Assembly: GCA_035578175.1 (NCBI GenBank)
Contig: JAQMRL010000002.1
Coordinates: 132,558,171-132,622,170, forward strand
DNA from: Catonia carolina
Taxonomy: Eukaryota > Arthropoda > Insecta > Hemiptera > Achilidae
Direction: 5' to 3'
Length of the DNA stretch: 64,000 bases
Shown here piece after piece: positions 1 to 10,850 of the stretch. The notes below the pieces were generated by a model, which ran no database searches, was not told where the DNA came from, and saw only the letters and a list, made by a program, of their open reading frames with translations. The position numbers and the translations under genes were made by a program. Every line of letters starts with the position of its first letter. Within the stretch, counting starts at the first letter, position 1.

Positions 1-140
1 AAAAAGTATAATCCGTTCGGTAGAACTTTAAATTCATCATCAACTCCATTTAGAATACATTGGATCAGATTTTACGTTCTTAATAATAAAGATGGTCACA
101 AACGATTGTGGGTTTTTAATGTGTAATTACTACATATATC

Positions 141-470
141 CCACCGGGTTGGTCTAGAGGTAAAGTCGTCGCCAAAATCAGCTGTTTAACAGCTGATTTT
201 CGGAGACGAAGGTTCCTGGTTCAAATCCTAGTAAAGTTGGTTACTTTTATACGGATTTGAATACTAGACAGTGGTTACTGGTGTACTTTGATGGTTGGGG
301 TTCAATTAACCATACTCTCTCAGGAATGGTTGGCCTGGGTCTGTACAAGACTACACCTCATTTACACGTCATACACATCATCCTCATCTCATTGGGTCAT
401 AGGGTTGCTTATTGTTCTGAATTGAACAGATTGCAACGTACACACATTAGGAATAAAATTACTACATACA
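141..470 (+). repeat. tRNA-derived SINE, family A, copy 1
   Basis: The head is tRNA-like. An A box (TGGTCTAGAGG, 150-160) fits the RNA polymerase III consensus, and a perfect B box (GGTTCAAATCC) lies at 218-228. A 3' body follows, running to about 470, that is not tRNA-like. Further copies are at 10029-10306, 27037-27300, 45963-46272 and 48596-48898 on the minus strand, with a head-only piece at 9634-9722. Between the boxes, 174-200 forms a near-perfect inverted repeat where a tRNA anticodon arm would be. An open frame across the body (257-493) is an accident of the repeat. The SINE assignment is sound; the parent tRNA and the partner LINE were not identified. Confidence 0.85.
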
Positions 471-1766
471 AGGAAAACCGAAGGTTGGTATAGATACTGA
501 AGTCACAAGATTGCCTTTTGCGTAAGTATGGGCTGTGAGGAAGGGAAGTGAAATATTTGCAGTGCTGCCAACTTCAACAGTGAGACACTACTCGTACATT
601 TCACTACCGTGCAGTTTCTAGATACATTTCATAAGCTATGATTTATTCCAAGAAAATGTTTTCTTCATGAACCTTATAAGAAATAAATATGACCTGTAAT
701 ATTGTCTATAGCTTACTTACATGACTAGAAATGTTTCATTAACTGTAATTACAAATGAATCGCCTTCTTTACTATTGCTGTCATCGGCGTTTTCATTATC
801 AGTCTATCTAGTATCTACCTAACTGTTTTCTTTTTTTTGCCAGATGTCAACAAAACTGTTAAAGAATAGCTTATTCACGTCCTTAATTTCCTTATTTATT
901 TTTCGAATTGTGGGGAGAGAAACATCACAGTAATTAGCCGCTTGCTCACGGCTTTTGTTAAGAGTCACGGATAGCCATTTTTGTTTAGCTTCAGCAACAC
1001 AATATTTATTACATTGCGTTCAGCACTGTGAATAGTTCAACCACATTTTTGAGTAACCGACATTTGTGTTTACGGTAACAAACAGTTATATTCGTACAGT
1101 TAACCTAAAAAAGGTTTCGCGAAATACTGTATATGCTTTGGGTATAGTATAAGTTGTTATGTTTATCGTACTGAAATTAAAGCAGTCGCGCATGCGCACT
1201 GATGCTTTTCCCCCTTTCCCCTTCGTTGCAAACAAGGGCAAACTCGTGACTCAAGCGACTATACTGAAGAAACCTTGAAATTAATAAAGTATTTACACAT
1301 ATGTCCAAATACGATAAGATCTAGGACATAGTCACTTAGCGTAATGTTAACATATTCAGACATTACACTTGATTCTCCTGTAACAATACACATTTTAATA
1401 CACACAATATGTGCGCAAACTCTCCGCATGAAAAATGCTTATTAAAAACGCTATTAGCATAGGTATAATTATTTAAAAAGGAAGATGAGAAAAATATAAG
1501 GGAGGTCACCTTTCAGGGTACTAGATAACATTACACGACACGCAACCACTACATTCACTGTAAGATGATAAGTTCGCTATCCCTTGTTTGACAATGTTTT
1601 TATTTAATCCTGATTAAATTACAGTGTACTAATATCAATACACGTGAATAGCGCAGAATTCTGTCCACCTGCCATCTGACCTTGTGTTAAAAGACTAAAC
1701 ACACCAACTTAAAAAATAATTCAGTCAGAAACGTAATCCTCGATCTCTTAAGATATTTTAACGTTT
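471..1766. other. AT-rich stretch with one coding relic
   Basis: Apart from the helix-turn-helix-like relic at 840-1035 I see no gene, RNA or element boundary here. The short open frames lack codon structure or a recognisable product. Confidence 0.5.
840..1035 (-). pseudogene. Helix-turn-helix-like coding relic
   Basis: Read on the minus strand, about 60 codons stay open and look protein-like: a Lys/Arg-rich helix, then REQAANYCDVSLPTIRKI and a second basic helix. The pattern Ala-Ala-x5-Val-Ser-x2-Thr-Ile is what the recognition helix of a homeodomain-like HTH shows. There is no start codon; the frame runs from a stop near 1030 to a stop after Gln-Lys-Lys-Glu-Asn-Ser. It could be an exon-like piece of a transposase amino terminus or of a captured host gene. 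No DDE part lies next to it. I cannot name the family. Confidence 0.35.
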
Positions 1767-1796
1767 ACTTTCGGTTCTTTCGGGATCTAATTATTG

Positions 1797-1853
<57 letters not shown>

Positions 1854-1860
1854 CTTTCTT
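1767..1860. repeat. (AAT)n microsatellite beside a shared 16-mer
   Basis: About 55 bp of uninterrupted AAT units (1796-1851) directly follow GGTTCTTTCGGGATCT. The same 16-mer occurs at about 30092, and a related inverted form lies near 32335. AAT units also follow a similar GGGATT motif at 9733-9772. This suggests the tail or border of an unnamed dispersed repeat. Confidence 0.7.
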
Positions 1861-1879
1861 TTAAACTTATCACAAATAT

Positions 1880-2580
1880 TTATTACAAATAAATTTTTTA
1901 TTATATTAATTATGGGATTTTTTCTCAACAAATACATCTAGGAGATTCCGAAAAGAGAGTACTGGACATGTCATAATAAAACTGATGAACCTAAATATTA
2001 ACACTTCATAAAATTCATTAATTTCAAATCCTTTTATTTACTACTTACTTGCCTTCTTTGGTAAGTGTGTCAACTAAATATTTTTACCAAATAAGAGAAA
2101 AAATTTTCATGAGCGTTTACTCAGAAATTTATTTACTTTTCAATCAAAAATCCATTTAGAGAGGAATTCTTGAACGTAGTAAAATATTTCATCAATCAAA
2201 TAATTAAAAAAATGTTAAACAAATTTAGATTAGCACAACTTATGTGGTGTGATTGTGAACATTTAAATTATGTTAAATAGCATTTTGCTTTACATACAAT
2301 TACAACTTCAAAAATGTACAAAGAAGGAAATGTAAGTAATTGAAGCTTCTTAAATAACGGTCTGGATGAGGTTAAATGGAGATCTCCCACATTATTGTTA
2401 ATTGCTTTTTTTGAACTTTAAAAACCCTTTTCATTATACTCTATGATGAATTATTCCAAACTAATATAACGTACCGGATATAAGATAGAATTAAACAATG
2501 ATAAACTCCTGTTACCAACTTTTTATCACTTAATCTGGCCATTTTTTTTTAAATGCAAATAACCCAGATGATATTTTATC
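1880..2580 (+). repeat. Old dispersed repeat D, copy 1
   Basis: This stretch aligns in the same order with 5985-6680. Both start with CATCTAGGAGA followed by GGACATGTCA about 20 bp on. Both continue through a CTTCTTAAATA block and end with similar ATCTGG, AAATAACCC and GATATTTTAT blocks. Divergence is high. No coding frame survives and no terminal repeats are visible. It may be a transposon remnant or an old tandem duplication about 4.1 kb apart. Confidence 0.55.
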
Positions 2581-2610
2581 ACAGATTTGATCATTAAAAA
2601 AATTTTACCT

Positions 2611-2765
2611 ACCGGCCGCCTCCGTAGCGTAGTGGTAGGGCATTGACATGCTACGCAGAGGTCCCGGGTTCGATTCAAATCCCACGGTTAATGTTACATA
2701 ATTCACCGTAGTCGCTAATGACCAAGCAGTTGATCCGACTTTGAATAAATTAAAAAAATAAATAA
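2611..2765 (+). repeat. tRNA-derived SINE, second family
   Basis: An A box, TAGCGTAGTGG (2625-2635), and a B box, GGTTCGATTCA (2667-2677, one base off consensus), define a tRNA-like head. A short body containing GTAGTCGCTAATGACCAAGC follows, and the copy ends in an A-rich AAATAAATAAAT tail. A related body lacking the head lies at 26572-26840. Confidence 0.75.
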
Positions 2766-3875
2766 ATCATATGTATCAGTAAGCTACAATAAAGAACTTA
2801 ATTTAATAAACTAAATTGATTACAAAATGTTTTAAAAACGTAATACTAACTAAACTTAACTAAAGAGAAAATATGCCCATTTACAATCAATTGGTGAATG
2901 AATTCTTACTTACAGTGTACAAAATTATAACAATAGTATAACTATTTGTCTGTCACACCGGAACCTTTTACCAAATGTGACAAACAAATTCCTATTAACA
3001 CAATTGACAACATTCTAATACCAGTGATTCATTTTACAAAGTTTACTGTTCCAGAGTGTTGAGTCAGCTGCTTTAAGTATATACAAGGAAATAAATTATT
3101 CCAGATAATAAAATACACAAAAAATAATCGAGAAAATAATAACACCATCTAGAAATAATTAATGAAAAAAAGAACCTAACTATACACTACCGAAACCTTC
3201 CATTCTATACTAGAAAAATTAACAAGTGTGAATAAAGACCCAACCTGCGACCGACGGATAAAATTACACTGTTAACAAAAGCCGCATATTTCTATTCCTG
3301 TTCCTTATTTTGTAAATATGTCACAGTACTTTTTTAAATTAATGAGAGTATCTGGGCTACAATTTGATTCCGCTCAAGTTATTCACCAATTATTAATAAT
3401 TATAAGAATAATAAGAATAATTCTTATCGACGTCTTAAAATAATAAAATACTTATAAGCCATTAAAGTTTTTATTTAGTTTAACGACTAAATGGTATAAT
3501 AAATCCTCAACAAGGATGCATCGTCCCCTAGGAATTCATTCTGTTGTATTCTTAAATTTGTACATCAGTCAAGACAAATTCTGTGAGTTTCATTAAAATC
3601 AGTCGACCCGTTCAGACAAGAAATAGTGACAGATAGAAACAGGGATTTATTCTAGCCAGGCTTTCATTTAGAACTTTTTTGTTGGTTTTTCTCACATGAA
3701 TAAAAAGCTAATTATAATTTTTGATGACAGTAACTCGCATTTGATAAATAAATACACTACAAATATTTCATAAATTAATATGTACAATATAATTATGAAG
3801 TATCCAAATATGAAATATTAAAAATAAAAGGCAATTAATAATATAAATATAGGTATATTTAATCCAAACAAAAAC
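2766..3875. other. AT-rich stretch, no gene seen
   Basis: No coding frame or RNA gene is recognised. The phrase around 3590-3650 (AAATCAGTCGACCCGTTC) resembles the conserved 3' tails of dispersed insect repeats, but no boundaries can be set. Confidence 0.4.
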
Positions 3876-4656
3876 AAACTGTGGTGTGAAACACTCAACG
3901 ACTTTCTTTTGATAATGAAAATCAAAATCTCTTCGAATTAAGATAATTTTATGGGTAAAATGCAAGATATTTTAATGAGTAATGTAGAAAAAATCTTTGA
4001 AATACAAGTTGTAGATTTTTAAATTTTCTATAACTTCAGTTGCGATCACTACTGACTAAAAATCTTCTAGAAACCTATTTTTTACCAATTTCAATGAAAA
4101 AATATGGAAAATCACTAATGGACGCTAAATTAAGTGCTGGCGAAAAAACAGTTTACGTTAAAGTTGACGAATTATAATTTTTTACAACTTTTATTCTAGA
4201 TTGTATATAAGTCTGTAATCTAAAAAAAACGGTTTTTACCACAAGAGCAAAGCCCCCACCCCCGAATTTCAATACACATGCCGCTTAACCCAATTATTAG
4301 AGCACAAAAATTTAGTAAATGAGGCGATTTAAACGAAAATCTTAGCAGCCGTTTTTCAGAAAATTGCAGAGTTAAAGTTAAACATTGCACGAATAAACTA
4401 CTACTTTCGGTTGACCGAATTAGATAAAAATATTCGTGTCGGGTCCCCTCATAGTGCTAACGTAAGTTCAAAGTTTCAACTTTGTACGATATTCGGTTCT
4501 AGTGTTATTTTATTCACACACACTAACAGACCAATCGGTAAACAAATGTTTTTTTGTCCAGGATGCCTGAAAACGTGTATTTGTGGTGAAAAATCAACTT
4601 CGAAAAATTGACATTAAAAAAAATTCTTCCCCTATTATATCATATAGGGCAAGAAA
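3876..4656 (-). repeat. Dispersed family C, copy a
   Basis: This is the reverse complement of the family defined at 5067-5971. It shares the GGTGTGAAACACTCA end (about 3880), the GACCGA...TCGTGTCGGGTC block (4414-4446), and the GGGCAAGAAAA end (about 4648). Open frames at 4411-4611 and 4583-5023 run through it and are not credible proteins. Confidence 0.7.
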
Positions 4657-5053
4657 ATATAATAAAACAGTTTATTTAATACACTTTCAAAAGTTATCCT
4701 TAAATCCACGCGCGATTTGCTGGTTTGAGATAAATACATGTAATAAATTTCAAAAATCCGTATTGCGATTTTTCCCCCCAATAAACGTTGTTTTAAAAGC
4801 ACTTTATGAGAGCTTGGCTAAACTCTGTTTACAAAAGGATAAAGTTATAAAGGTGGATTTACCTTACCGCAATATTGATTTTCAGAGCCTGACATTCTGT
4901 AAAAGACACGATTTTTTTCAAGTAATTTTTATTAAAAACGTTAAATTATTTACAAGTGGGAGGTTTCTTGCTGTTGAATTAAGAAGTCCGAGCCACTATT
5001 TATCAAATACAGCCCTCTATTAATTTTTACTTTGAACCATTAAAACCTATCAT
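4657..5053. other. Spacer between two family C copies
   Basis: This AT-rich spacer holds most of an open frame (4583-5023) with no recognisable domain. Part of the frame lies in the neighbouring repeat, so I do not call a gene. Confidence 0.4.
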
Positions 5054-5066
5054 CAGATTCTTTTGT

Positions 5067-5971
5067 ACTCTTTTTACTTTCTCTTGCCTATATGAATATA
5101 TAGGAAGGAAGTAGCCTATTGTTTTCATGTCGATTTTAAGAAATCGAGTTTTTACCAGATCTACACGTTTTCAGACCCCGTGAACCCAAAAAACATGTTT
5201 TTAGCGATTGGTCTGTGTGTGTGTGTGTGTGTGTGTGTGAACAGAATATCTTAACAATGGAACATCGTACGAACTTGAAGCTTGAAACTTAAGTTACCCA
5301 CCACTACCAAAACCCGACACGAACATTTTCATCAAAATCGGTCAACCAGAAGTAGTAGTTTATACGTGTAATTTTTCACTTTTTTGCGATTTTCTCAAAA
5401 ATTGGTCCTACGATTTTTTTTAAAAATAGCCTGGTTTACTAAATTTTTTATGCTCTATAAGATAGGGTATCTTAGCCATCTCTGCTGAAATTCTTGGTGA
5501 GGCTGTTTTTTCGTAAAAAAATTGTTTTTTTAAGATTGCGACTTTAATATGGATTTTAGCGCAAAAATGTATATAATAAAAGTTGTAGAGAATTAAAATC
5601 CTACAAAGTTAATTCGATAATTTTTTTTGTATAATGCTTAGTTTAGCGGTAATTAGGAATTTTCTGTTTTTTTCTCACGAAAACGTGTGAAAAATCGATT
5701 TATTTAAGATTTCAGCCTTAGTATGCATTTTACGACAAAAATGTATAGTAAAATTTATAGGAAATTAAAAGATCTACGACTTTTATTTAAAGCATTTTTC
5801 TCTGTAGAGCCTAGCTTAGCGTGAAAGTGAGGTTGATTTTCATTTAGCGTCTTTCACTAATGATTAAAATAAGGTTATGTTTTTGTTTATTTCTAATGTT
5901 TTATTACTAATGTTAGGTTATATTGTTAATTAATTGCATTGGCAAGAGAAAGTTGTGTGAGTGTTTCACAC
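5067..5971 (+). repeat. Dispersed family C, reference copy
   Basis: This copy is about 905 bp, bounded by a 13 bp direct repeat, CAGATTCTTTTGT (5054-5066 and 5972-5984), which looks like a target-site duplication. Near its ends the inverted 13-mers ACTTTCTCTTGCC (5076-5088) and GGCAAGAGAAAGT (5941-5953) face each other. The interior is AT-rich and non-coding. Other copies: 3876-4656, 10310-10850, 19203-20727, 35785-36255 and 49025-49975. The long duplication fits target-primed insertion, while the inverted ends fit a DNA element, so the class is undecided. Confidence 0.75.
5214..5239. repeat. (TG)n microsatellite inside family C
   Basis: Thirteen TG units. The equivalent site in other family C copies carries a short CA or TG run (10686-10705, 4517-4523, 20577-20583), so the microsatellite is part of the repeat and has expanded here. 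Confidence 0.9.
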
Positions 5972-5984
5972 CAGATTCTTTTGT

Positions 5985-6680
5985 TAATTAATTGCATCTA
6001 GGAGACATCAAAGGGAAGTATTGGACATGTCACGAACTTATAAGCTTACTTAGTACATATTACTCAAATTACATATTAACCAACTTACATGTTTAATTAC
6101 TAAATTTTCTATTGGGTAAGTAACCAATACACAGTTTTCTTCACGCTCGCTAGGATGTTTATTTATTTTCTTTAGTTTAATAAAATAATATTTAGAATGG
6201 AATTTCAGACATTTTTATTAAATAAATGCAAACAAGCACAGCTTTTTGAATATTTTGGTAAATTACTGATGCATTATTTCACCCTGCATAAGTACGTTTT
6301 GTTTACATACAGGTTTTGTTTCTTGTATTGTGATAAGAGATATTCAGATTCTGTACAAAGGTATTTTTAATTACTATTTTTAAATAGTCACCTCAAAAAT
6401 CTAAAATAAGATAACAATTAAACCTTCTTAAATAGTGGTGTGCAAGAGATTAGGTAGTTAGTTCCTACAAAACCCAAAAAGCTTTTATCTAAAATTTTAA
6501 GAACCCTTTCCTTATTAACCAAAGAACAACTAACCTACACTAAAATAACACACCGGAAGTAAGACAGAATTTTACACTGCCCTTAGTTATTTTTTATCAT
6601 TTGATCTGGATATTCGTTTTAATTCAAATAACCCCAGATAATATTTTATTACATATTTGATCGGTATAAAAATCCCAAAC
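5985..6680 (+). repeat. Old dispersed repeat D, copy 2
   Basis: This is the diverged counterpart of 1880-2580. It begins with CATCTAGGAGACATC, close to the 3' end of the family C copy, and ends with GATAATATTTTATTACA before 6680. No coding frame. Confidence 0.55.
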
Positions 6681-6761
6681 AAATATCTATGTAGTGACAT
6701 TTCGAAGGAACCTCATTATTTGTACATTATCTAGGATATTATGATATGTTTACGATACGTA

Positions 6762-7800
6762 CATCTTCTTCTTTATCAGCTCATCATCCAGTGTTGGATA
6801 AAGACCTCCCAGTCTGGCTATACAATACCCTGCTCTCTCTGCACCATTCCTGCCCAATTAAATCTGGTAATTAGTTTTAAGGGGAGACTGTACCTTGTAT
6901 CCCACTAGTGTTAAACTTGCTCTTTTCAGGTACATTTTTCATAGGATTGTTAAAATATAGGGAAATGAAACTTTACACTCGTAATCGTTGTCGATTTTCT
7001 CTAGGTACTTACATTTTTTAAATTTAATCTGTTGGAGCAGAAAATTAAAAACAAAATAACGAATAACATAAATTAACAAAAAAATTTCTTCGATTTTTGT
7101 ATATTGCTAATTTTTGGAGCATCTGAGGAAGTCATAAAATTCGGGTATGTGTGCATGTACAAGATAAATGGCTGGTAAAAATTTCAGCCTGGTAGATTTA
7201 AAGGTTTCCGAGAAAAATGTACCTAAATTTTAAAATCTAAATTTACGAGAACAGGCAAAAACAAAAAGGCACAAGTCAAAAACAATGTTTACACAAACAA
7301 GTAAATTTCCCATCAACAGTTGGTTAGAAAGCTGAACCAAAAGCTGAGAATATTTAAAAAATAACGTAGATATTTAAAAAAACTAAAATTCCCTTTGCTC
7401 TAAAACGCTCAGTATAAAATTATTAAAGATATTCGTTCTTGGTGGCATCAATTTCTGGGTAAATCTCCTAAAAACTTAATTTTTTTAAATAATTTTTTGA
7501 CGTAATTTAATAGTTTTCTGGTAGATCTAGATCTAAAAATATAAAAACCAAAAATCGAAATTTTTAGTAAAATTATCATACAATCTCGCCTTTAAGTCGT
7601 CTCTTCGGCGTGTTTATGGACAACCTCTATTTTTCTTTCCTAGCCAGGCGCTCCACTGCTGAACCACCTTATTCCACAGATCATCCGTTTTCCTCATTGT
7701 ATAACCAGACCCATCTCCATTTTAGTAAAGCCACGTGCTGTTTAACGTCCACTAATTTAGTCTTCTGCCAAATATCCTAATTTCGTATTGGATCTCTTAA
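6762..7800 (-). pseudogene. RTE-like LINE 3' end split by a TTAA element
   Basis: On the minus strand, 7800-7596 encodes the usual carboxyl end of an RTE-like reverse transcriptase polyprotein (pattern W-R-W...R-x-R-G-x-P-x-T-R-R-R-D-D-L), with several stops. After removing 6881-7595, the frame resumes exactly: D-D-L-K, then F-N-W-A-G-M-V-Q-R and W-E-V-F-I-Q-H-W at 6876-6780. That matches the family ending N-W-x-x-x-A-Q-D-R-x-x-W...E-A-F-V-Q-x-W. The copy is dead: stops and a missing amino-terminal part. The split dates the insertion as younger than the LINE. Confidence 0.7.
6881..7591 (+). mobile_element. TTAA-flanked non-autonomous transposon, copy 1
   Basis: A roughly 711 bp non-coding element sits between two TTAA copies (6877-6880, 7592-7595). 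Terminal inverted repeats read GGGGAGACTGTA on the left and AGGCGAGATTGTA on the right. Removing element plus one TTAA restores a LINE reading frame, which proves the boundaries and the 4 bp duplication. A second copy in the opposite orientation is at 61630-62386. TTAA duplication is typical of piggyBac, and also of some Sola elements, but piggyBac ends usually start CCY, which these do not. The superfamily stays open. Confidence 0.8.
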
Positions 7801-8211
7801 TTTAATATTACATACGGTAGAATTATAGGGTACGTAAATACTAGGGCATATTTTCTATTATTTCATATAATAATTATACAATAAATTTCACTAACCTTTT
7901 TTATTGCACAATTTTATTATGTAATAGAGGTTTTTAAGCTGCCTAGATTTTACTATCTGTTACTTACATGTGTTTCTGTGGGTCCACCATCATCAGAGAA
8001 CACAATATCATTAAACAAATTTTGTATTCAAAATCTGTAGAAGATATTACATCTTTAATCATCTAATAAAACTGATATAAAATTGAGTTCGTCTAATCTA
8101 CCCCTTCCCATATTAATTACAGATGGCAGCAGCAGTCAATATCACTTTATCATTCTTGAATTTGATTTGTTAATTTAAAATGTCCTGCTTTTGCTCTTTT
8201 AAATGTTTATA
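7801..8211. other. No gene seen
   Basis: An AT-rich stretch between a LINE relic and a repeat. Nothing can be supported. Confidence 0.4.
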
Positions 8212-8625
8212 AAAATAGAACCTGCCCATAACGGACAGGTGGAGTGTCAAATTATTTACACTCACTCTGTTCGTTGCAGGGCTAAAATAAATAGTTCTGT
8301 TTCTTATCACATGGTCAGCCAATTAAATGACTGAATCATTTAAGAACAGAAGAGGTAGAGGTGTAAAAGACACTAATCAAAGTTATCTCCTCTGAAAGTA
8401 ATGAATTTCGTTATACAGCCAGACCCTGTGGTGAATAAAGTGAAGGTGTCATTTACAGAGTGGAAAATATGTGCTTTTCAGAGGGCCCGGCATGCTGATA
8501 AGCGTACTTTTCCACTCAGTGAGGAAGGTAATGGTAAACCACCTCACTCCTCGTTTTACTTAGTAAAACCTCTAAAGGTTCAAACCAGCCTTTTGGTTGA
8601 TGACCTAAACAACAAAAATAGACCA
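8212..8625 (+). repeat. Dispersed repeat family B, copy 1
   Basis: About 410 bp, starting near CGGACAGGTGGAGTGTC and ending TTGGTTGATGACCTAAACAA. Copies: 29235-29630 (minus), 52679-53075 (minus), 63018-63366 (plus), and a fragment at 9200-9290. The family has no A or B box that I can see and no terminal inverted repeats. The open frame at 8401-8679 lies wholly inside it and is not conserved in the other copies. Class unknown: perhaps a SINE body or a LINE 3' piece. Confidence 0.75.
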
Positions 8626-9504
8626 TATCATATTTTTCAATCTTACTTTTATTTTTTTATTGCATTGTTCTATTATTAAGAAATGTTTGTCTATTTTACC
8701 AAATTTATGTTTTTCCTCCTTTATATAATTTGATAATAATGTAGTTACACTTCAGTGCTTTTTCATGTTCATTATACTATACCTAACTTGAAAATTACGA
8801 CTAGTCATACCAATGTAAAATTTGTTACAAATAGTTAGGGCATATATAATTAAATGCGTTACTGAAATCTAGTTAACACTATTATCATACTATTAACATA
8901 AAATATTAATATGCAAAACATGCAAATTAATTTGAAATGATTAATTCAATTATAATGTAATAATCTGTTGTCTAAAATAACGAGGTGAGTTTGTTGACAT
9001 TGATTCACAATGCAATGAATTGGATTAAATAGTTAAATTCCATTTTTTTGTTCAATCAAATAATTAAAAGCGAACGAGATAAATAGGTGAGGAATCAATG
9101 ACCAATCACTATACACTATTGTGAAATTAATGATTTTCATTCTACAATGAAGTGATATTGTCAATTGTACGGTTACAGGACAAGTGCATTTCATTGGGTT
9201 AACTCACTGTATGAAGTGGTAATGGTAAACCACCTCATTTGCTTAGGTATTTATGTTCCATTTTAACCTTTTGGCTGACGACATAACATCATCACCATAT
9301 ACTGTGGACTATATGTGTTGATTGCCTCTCTCTTAACCCATGTTTCCATTAACCGACTCTTTTCCTACATTCATTCTTTTCCTAAGATTTTATTTTTATT
9401 TATCTTTATTCGCATTAACTACTCAGATAATTAAGAAAACCGAAACGTCGGCACATGAATCAGTTCATAACCTACAGAGTCATCGAGGCAGCTAGATCCA
9501 TTTT
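8626..9504. other. AT-rich stretch with a family B fragment
   Basis: No gene seen. Positions 9200-9290 carry a decayed piece of family B (GGTAATGGTAAACCACCTCA and TTTTGGCTGACGAC). Confidence 0.5.
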
Positions 9505-9600
9505 TGGCCGGCTAGTGGTGAAGTGTTCACATCAATTGGCTTATACACCAAGGGACATGGGTTCGATTTCCGGTCTGGTTTAACTTTCTTTTATCACTCA
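9505..9600 (+). repeat. tRNA-like SINE head, third type
   Basis: CCGGCTAGTGGTGAAGTG (about 9508) resembles an A-box region, and GGTTCGATTTCC (9559-9570) a B box. The spacing is close to that of a tRNA, but the acceptor and anticodon stems do not pair convincingly, so I call a SINE head rather than a tRNA gene. Confidence 0.5.
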
Positions 9601-9633
9601 TGAGTGATTAAAGCCTTGACTTAAAACTAACGG

Positions 9634-9722
9634 GTCGGTAAAGTCTTTGTCGCGAGTCAGCAGTTTATCAGCTGATTTTTGGAGACGAAGGTTCCATGGT
9701 TCCATGGTTCAAATACTAGGTT
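9634..9722 (+). repeat. tRNA-derived SINE family A, head fragment
   Basis: Keeps the hairpin region (CAGCAGTTTATCAGCTG) and GGAGACGAAGGTTCC of family A, but the body is missing. A short TTCCATGG tandem duplication precedes the decayed B box. Confidence 0.65.
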
Positions 9723-9732
9723 TTTAATTCTT

Positions 9733-10015
9733 TGTAGATTCTTCGGGATTCCAATAATAATAATAATAATAAAAATGCCCGGATATCGGGGAGACAGTTA
9801 TTGTGGTGCGGGGATATGCGGCAAATAGGGGAGGAGAGTTTGGGAGTGGCAGCCCACGAATCGAAGACATAGAGGACGACCTCGGTGAACGTAAAATCTA
9901 GAGACAGAGGAGGCGATGCAAGTCACAGGGATGGAGGTCCAAATGTGGCGAGGTTAGGCAGTTTAGAGAATGGGTTGCGGATAATGGCCGTTAAAGTACG
10001 CTTAATAATATAAAA
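9733..10015. other. (AAT)n and a purine-rich, GC-raised block
   Basis: A short AAT run (9753-9772) is followed by about 230 bp that is strongly purine-rich on the plus strand and much richer in GC than its surroundings. No reading frame is recognisable, although G-R-P-like turns hint at the 3' end of a retroelement. Confidence 0.4.
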
Positions 10016-10028
10016 ATGTGGGTAAGTT

Positions 10029-10306
10029 GCTATGTGTTCAATTTAAAACCAATACACAACCCCTTGACCCAACAAGATGAGCACAATATGCATTGACATG
10101 TAAAAGAAGTTAGTCTTGTACAGACTCAGGACGGCCATTTCTGAAAGTTTATGATTAATTGAATCCCAACCATAAAAGTACAGTGGCAACCACTGTCCAG
10201 TGTTCAAAACCATATATAAGTAACTATCTTTACTAGAACTTAAACCATGGAACCTTCATCGCCGAAAATCTGCTGTTAAACAGCTGACTCGTGGCGACGA
10301 CTTTAC
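10029..10306 (-). repeat. tRNA-derived SINE family A, copy 2
   Basis: Reverse-complement copy with the body at 10029-10230 and the tRNA-like head ending near 10306. The palindrome between the boxes is kept (GCTGTTAAACAGC). The B box is decayed. Confidence 0.8.
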
Positions 10307-10309
10307 TAC

Positions 10310-10850
10310 AAAAAAATATTTGAAATAAAAGTTGTAGGAAATTAAATTCTTTACAACTTTTATTGTATACATTTTTGCGCTAAAATGCATATTAAAACCG
10401 TAATATTAAAAAAAAAAATTTTATGTGAAAGCAGCCTCACCAAGAATTTCAGCAAACATGGCGCCTACCCTATCTTGTGGAACATAAAAAATTTAGTAAG
10501 CCAGGCGATTTTAAAAAAAATCGTAGGACCAGTTTTTGAGAAAATAGCAAAAAAGTGAAAAATTACACGAATAAACTACTACTTCCAGTTGACCGATTTT
10601 GATGAAAATGTTCGTGTCGGGTCCGGTAGTGGTATGTAACTTAAGTTTCAAGTTTTAAGTTCCTACGATATTCTGTTCTCGAGATATTCTGTTCACACAC
10701 ACACACACAGGCCAATCGCTAAATTTTTTTTGGGTTTAGGGGGTCTGAAAAAGTGTAGATCCGGTGAAAACTCGATTTCAAAAAATCGACATGAAAACAA
10801 TAGGTACTTTCCTTCCTATATATTCATATAGGCAAGAGAAAGTAAAAACG
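10310..10850 (-). repeat. Dispersed family C, copy c (truncated)
   Basis: Begins abruptly beside the SINE and runs to GGCAAGAGAAAGT at about 10832-10844. It carries the shared GACCGATTTTGATGAAAATG block (about 10590) and a short CA run. Roughly the far 40 percent of the family is missing. Confidence 0.7.

Noticed and set aside
141..235. A tRNA gene
   Set aside because: A and B boxes are good, but the acceptor stem does not pair and the anticodon arm is replaced by a long palindrome. Repeated copies with a shared body make it a SINE.
257..493. 78-codon frame with start codon
   Set aside because: It lies in the body of a SINE family A copy; other copies do not keep the frame.
8401..8679. 92-codon gene
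   Set aside because: Inside dispersed repeat family B and not conserved between copies.
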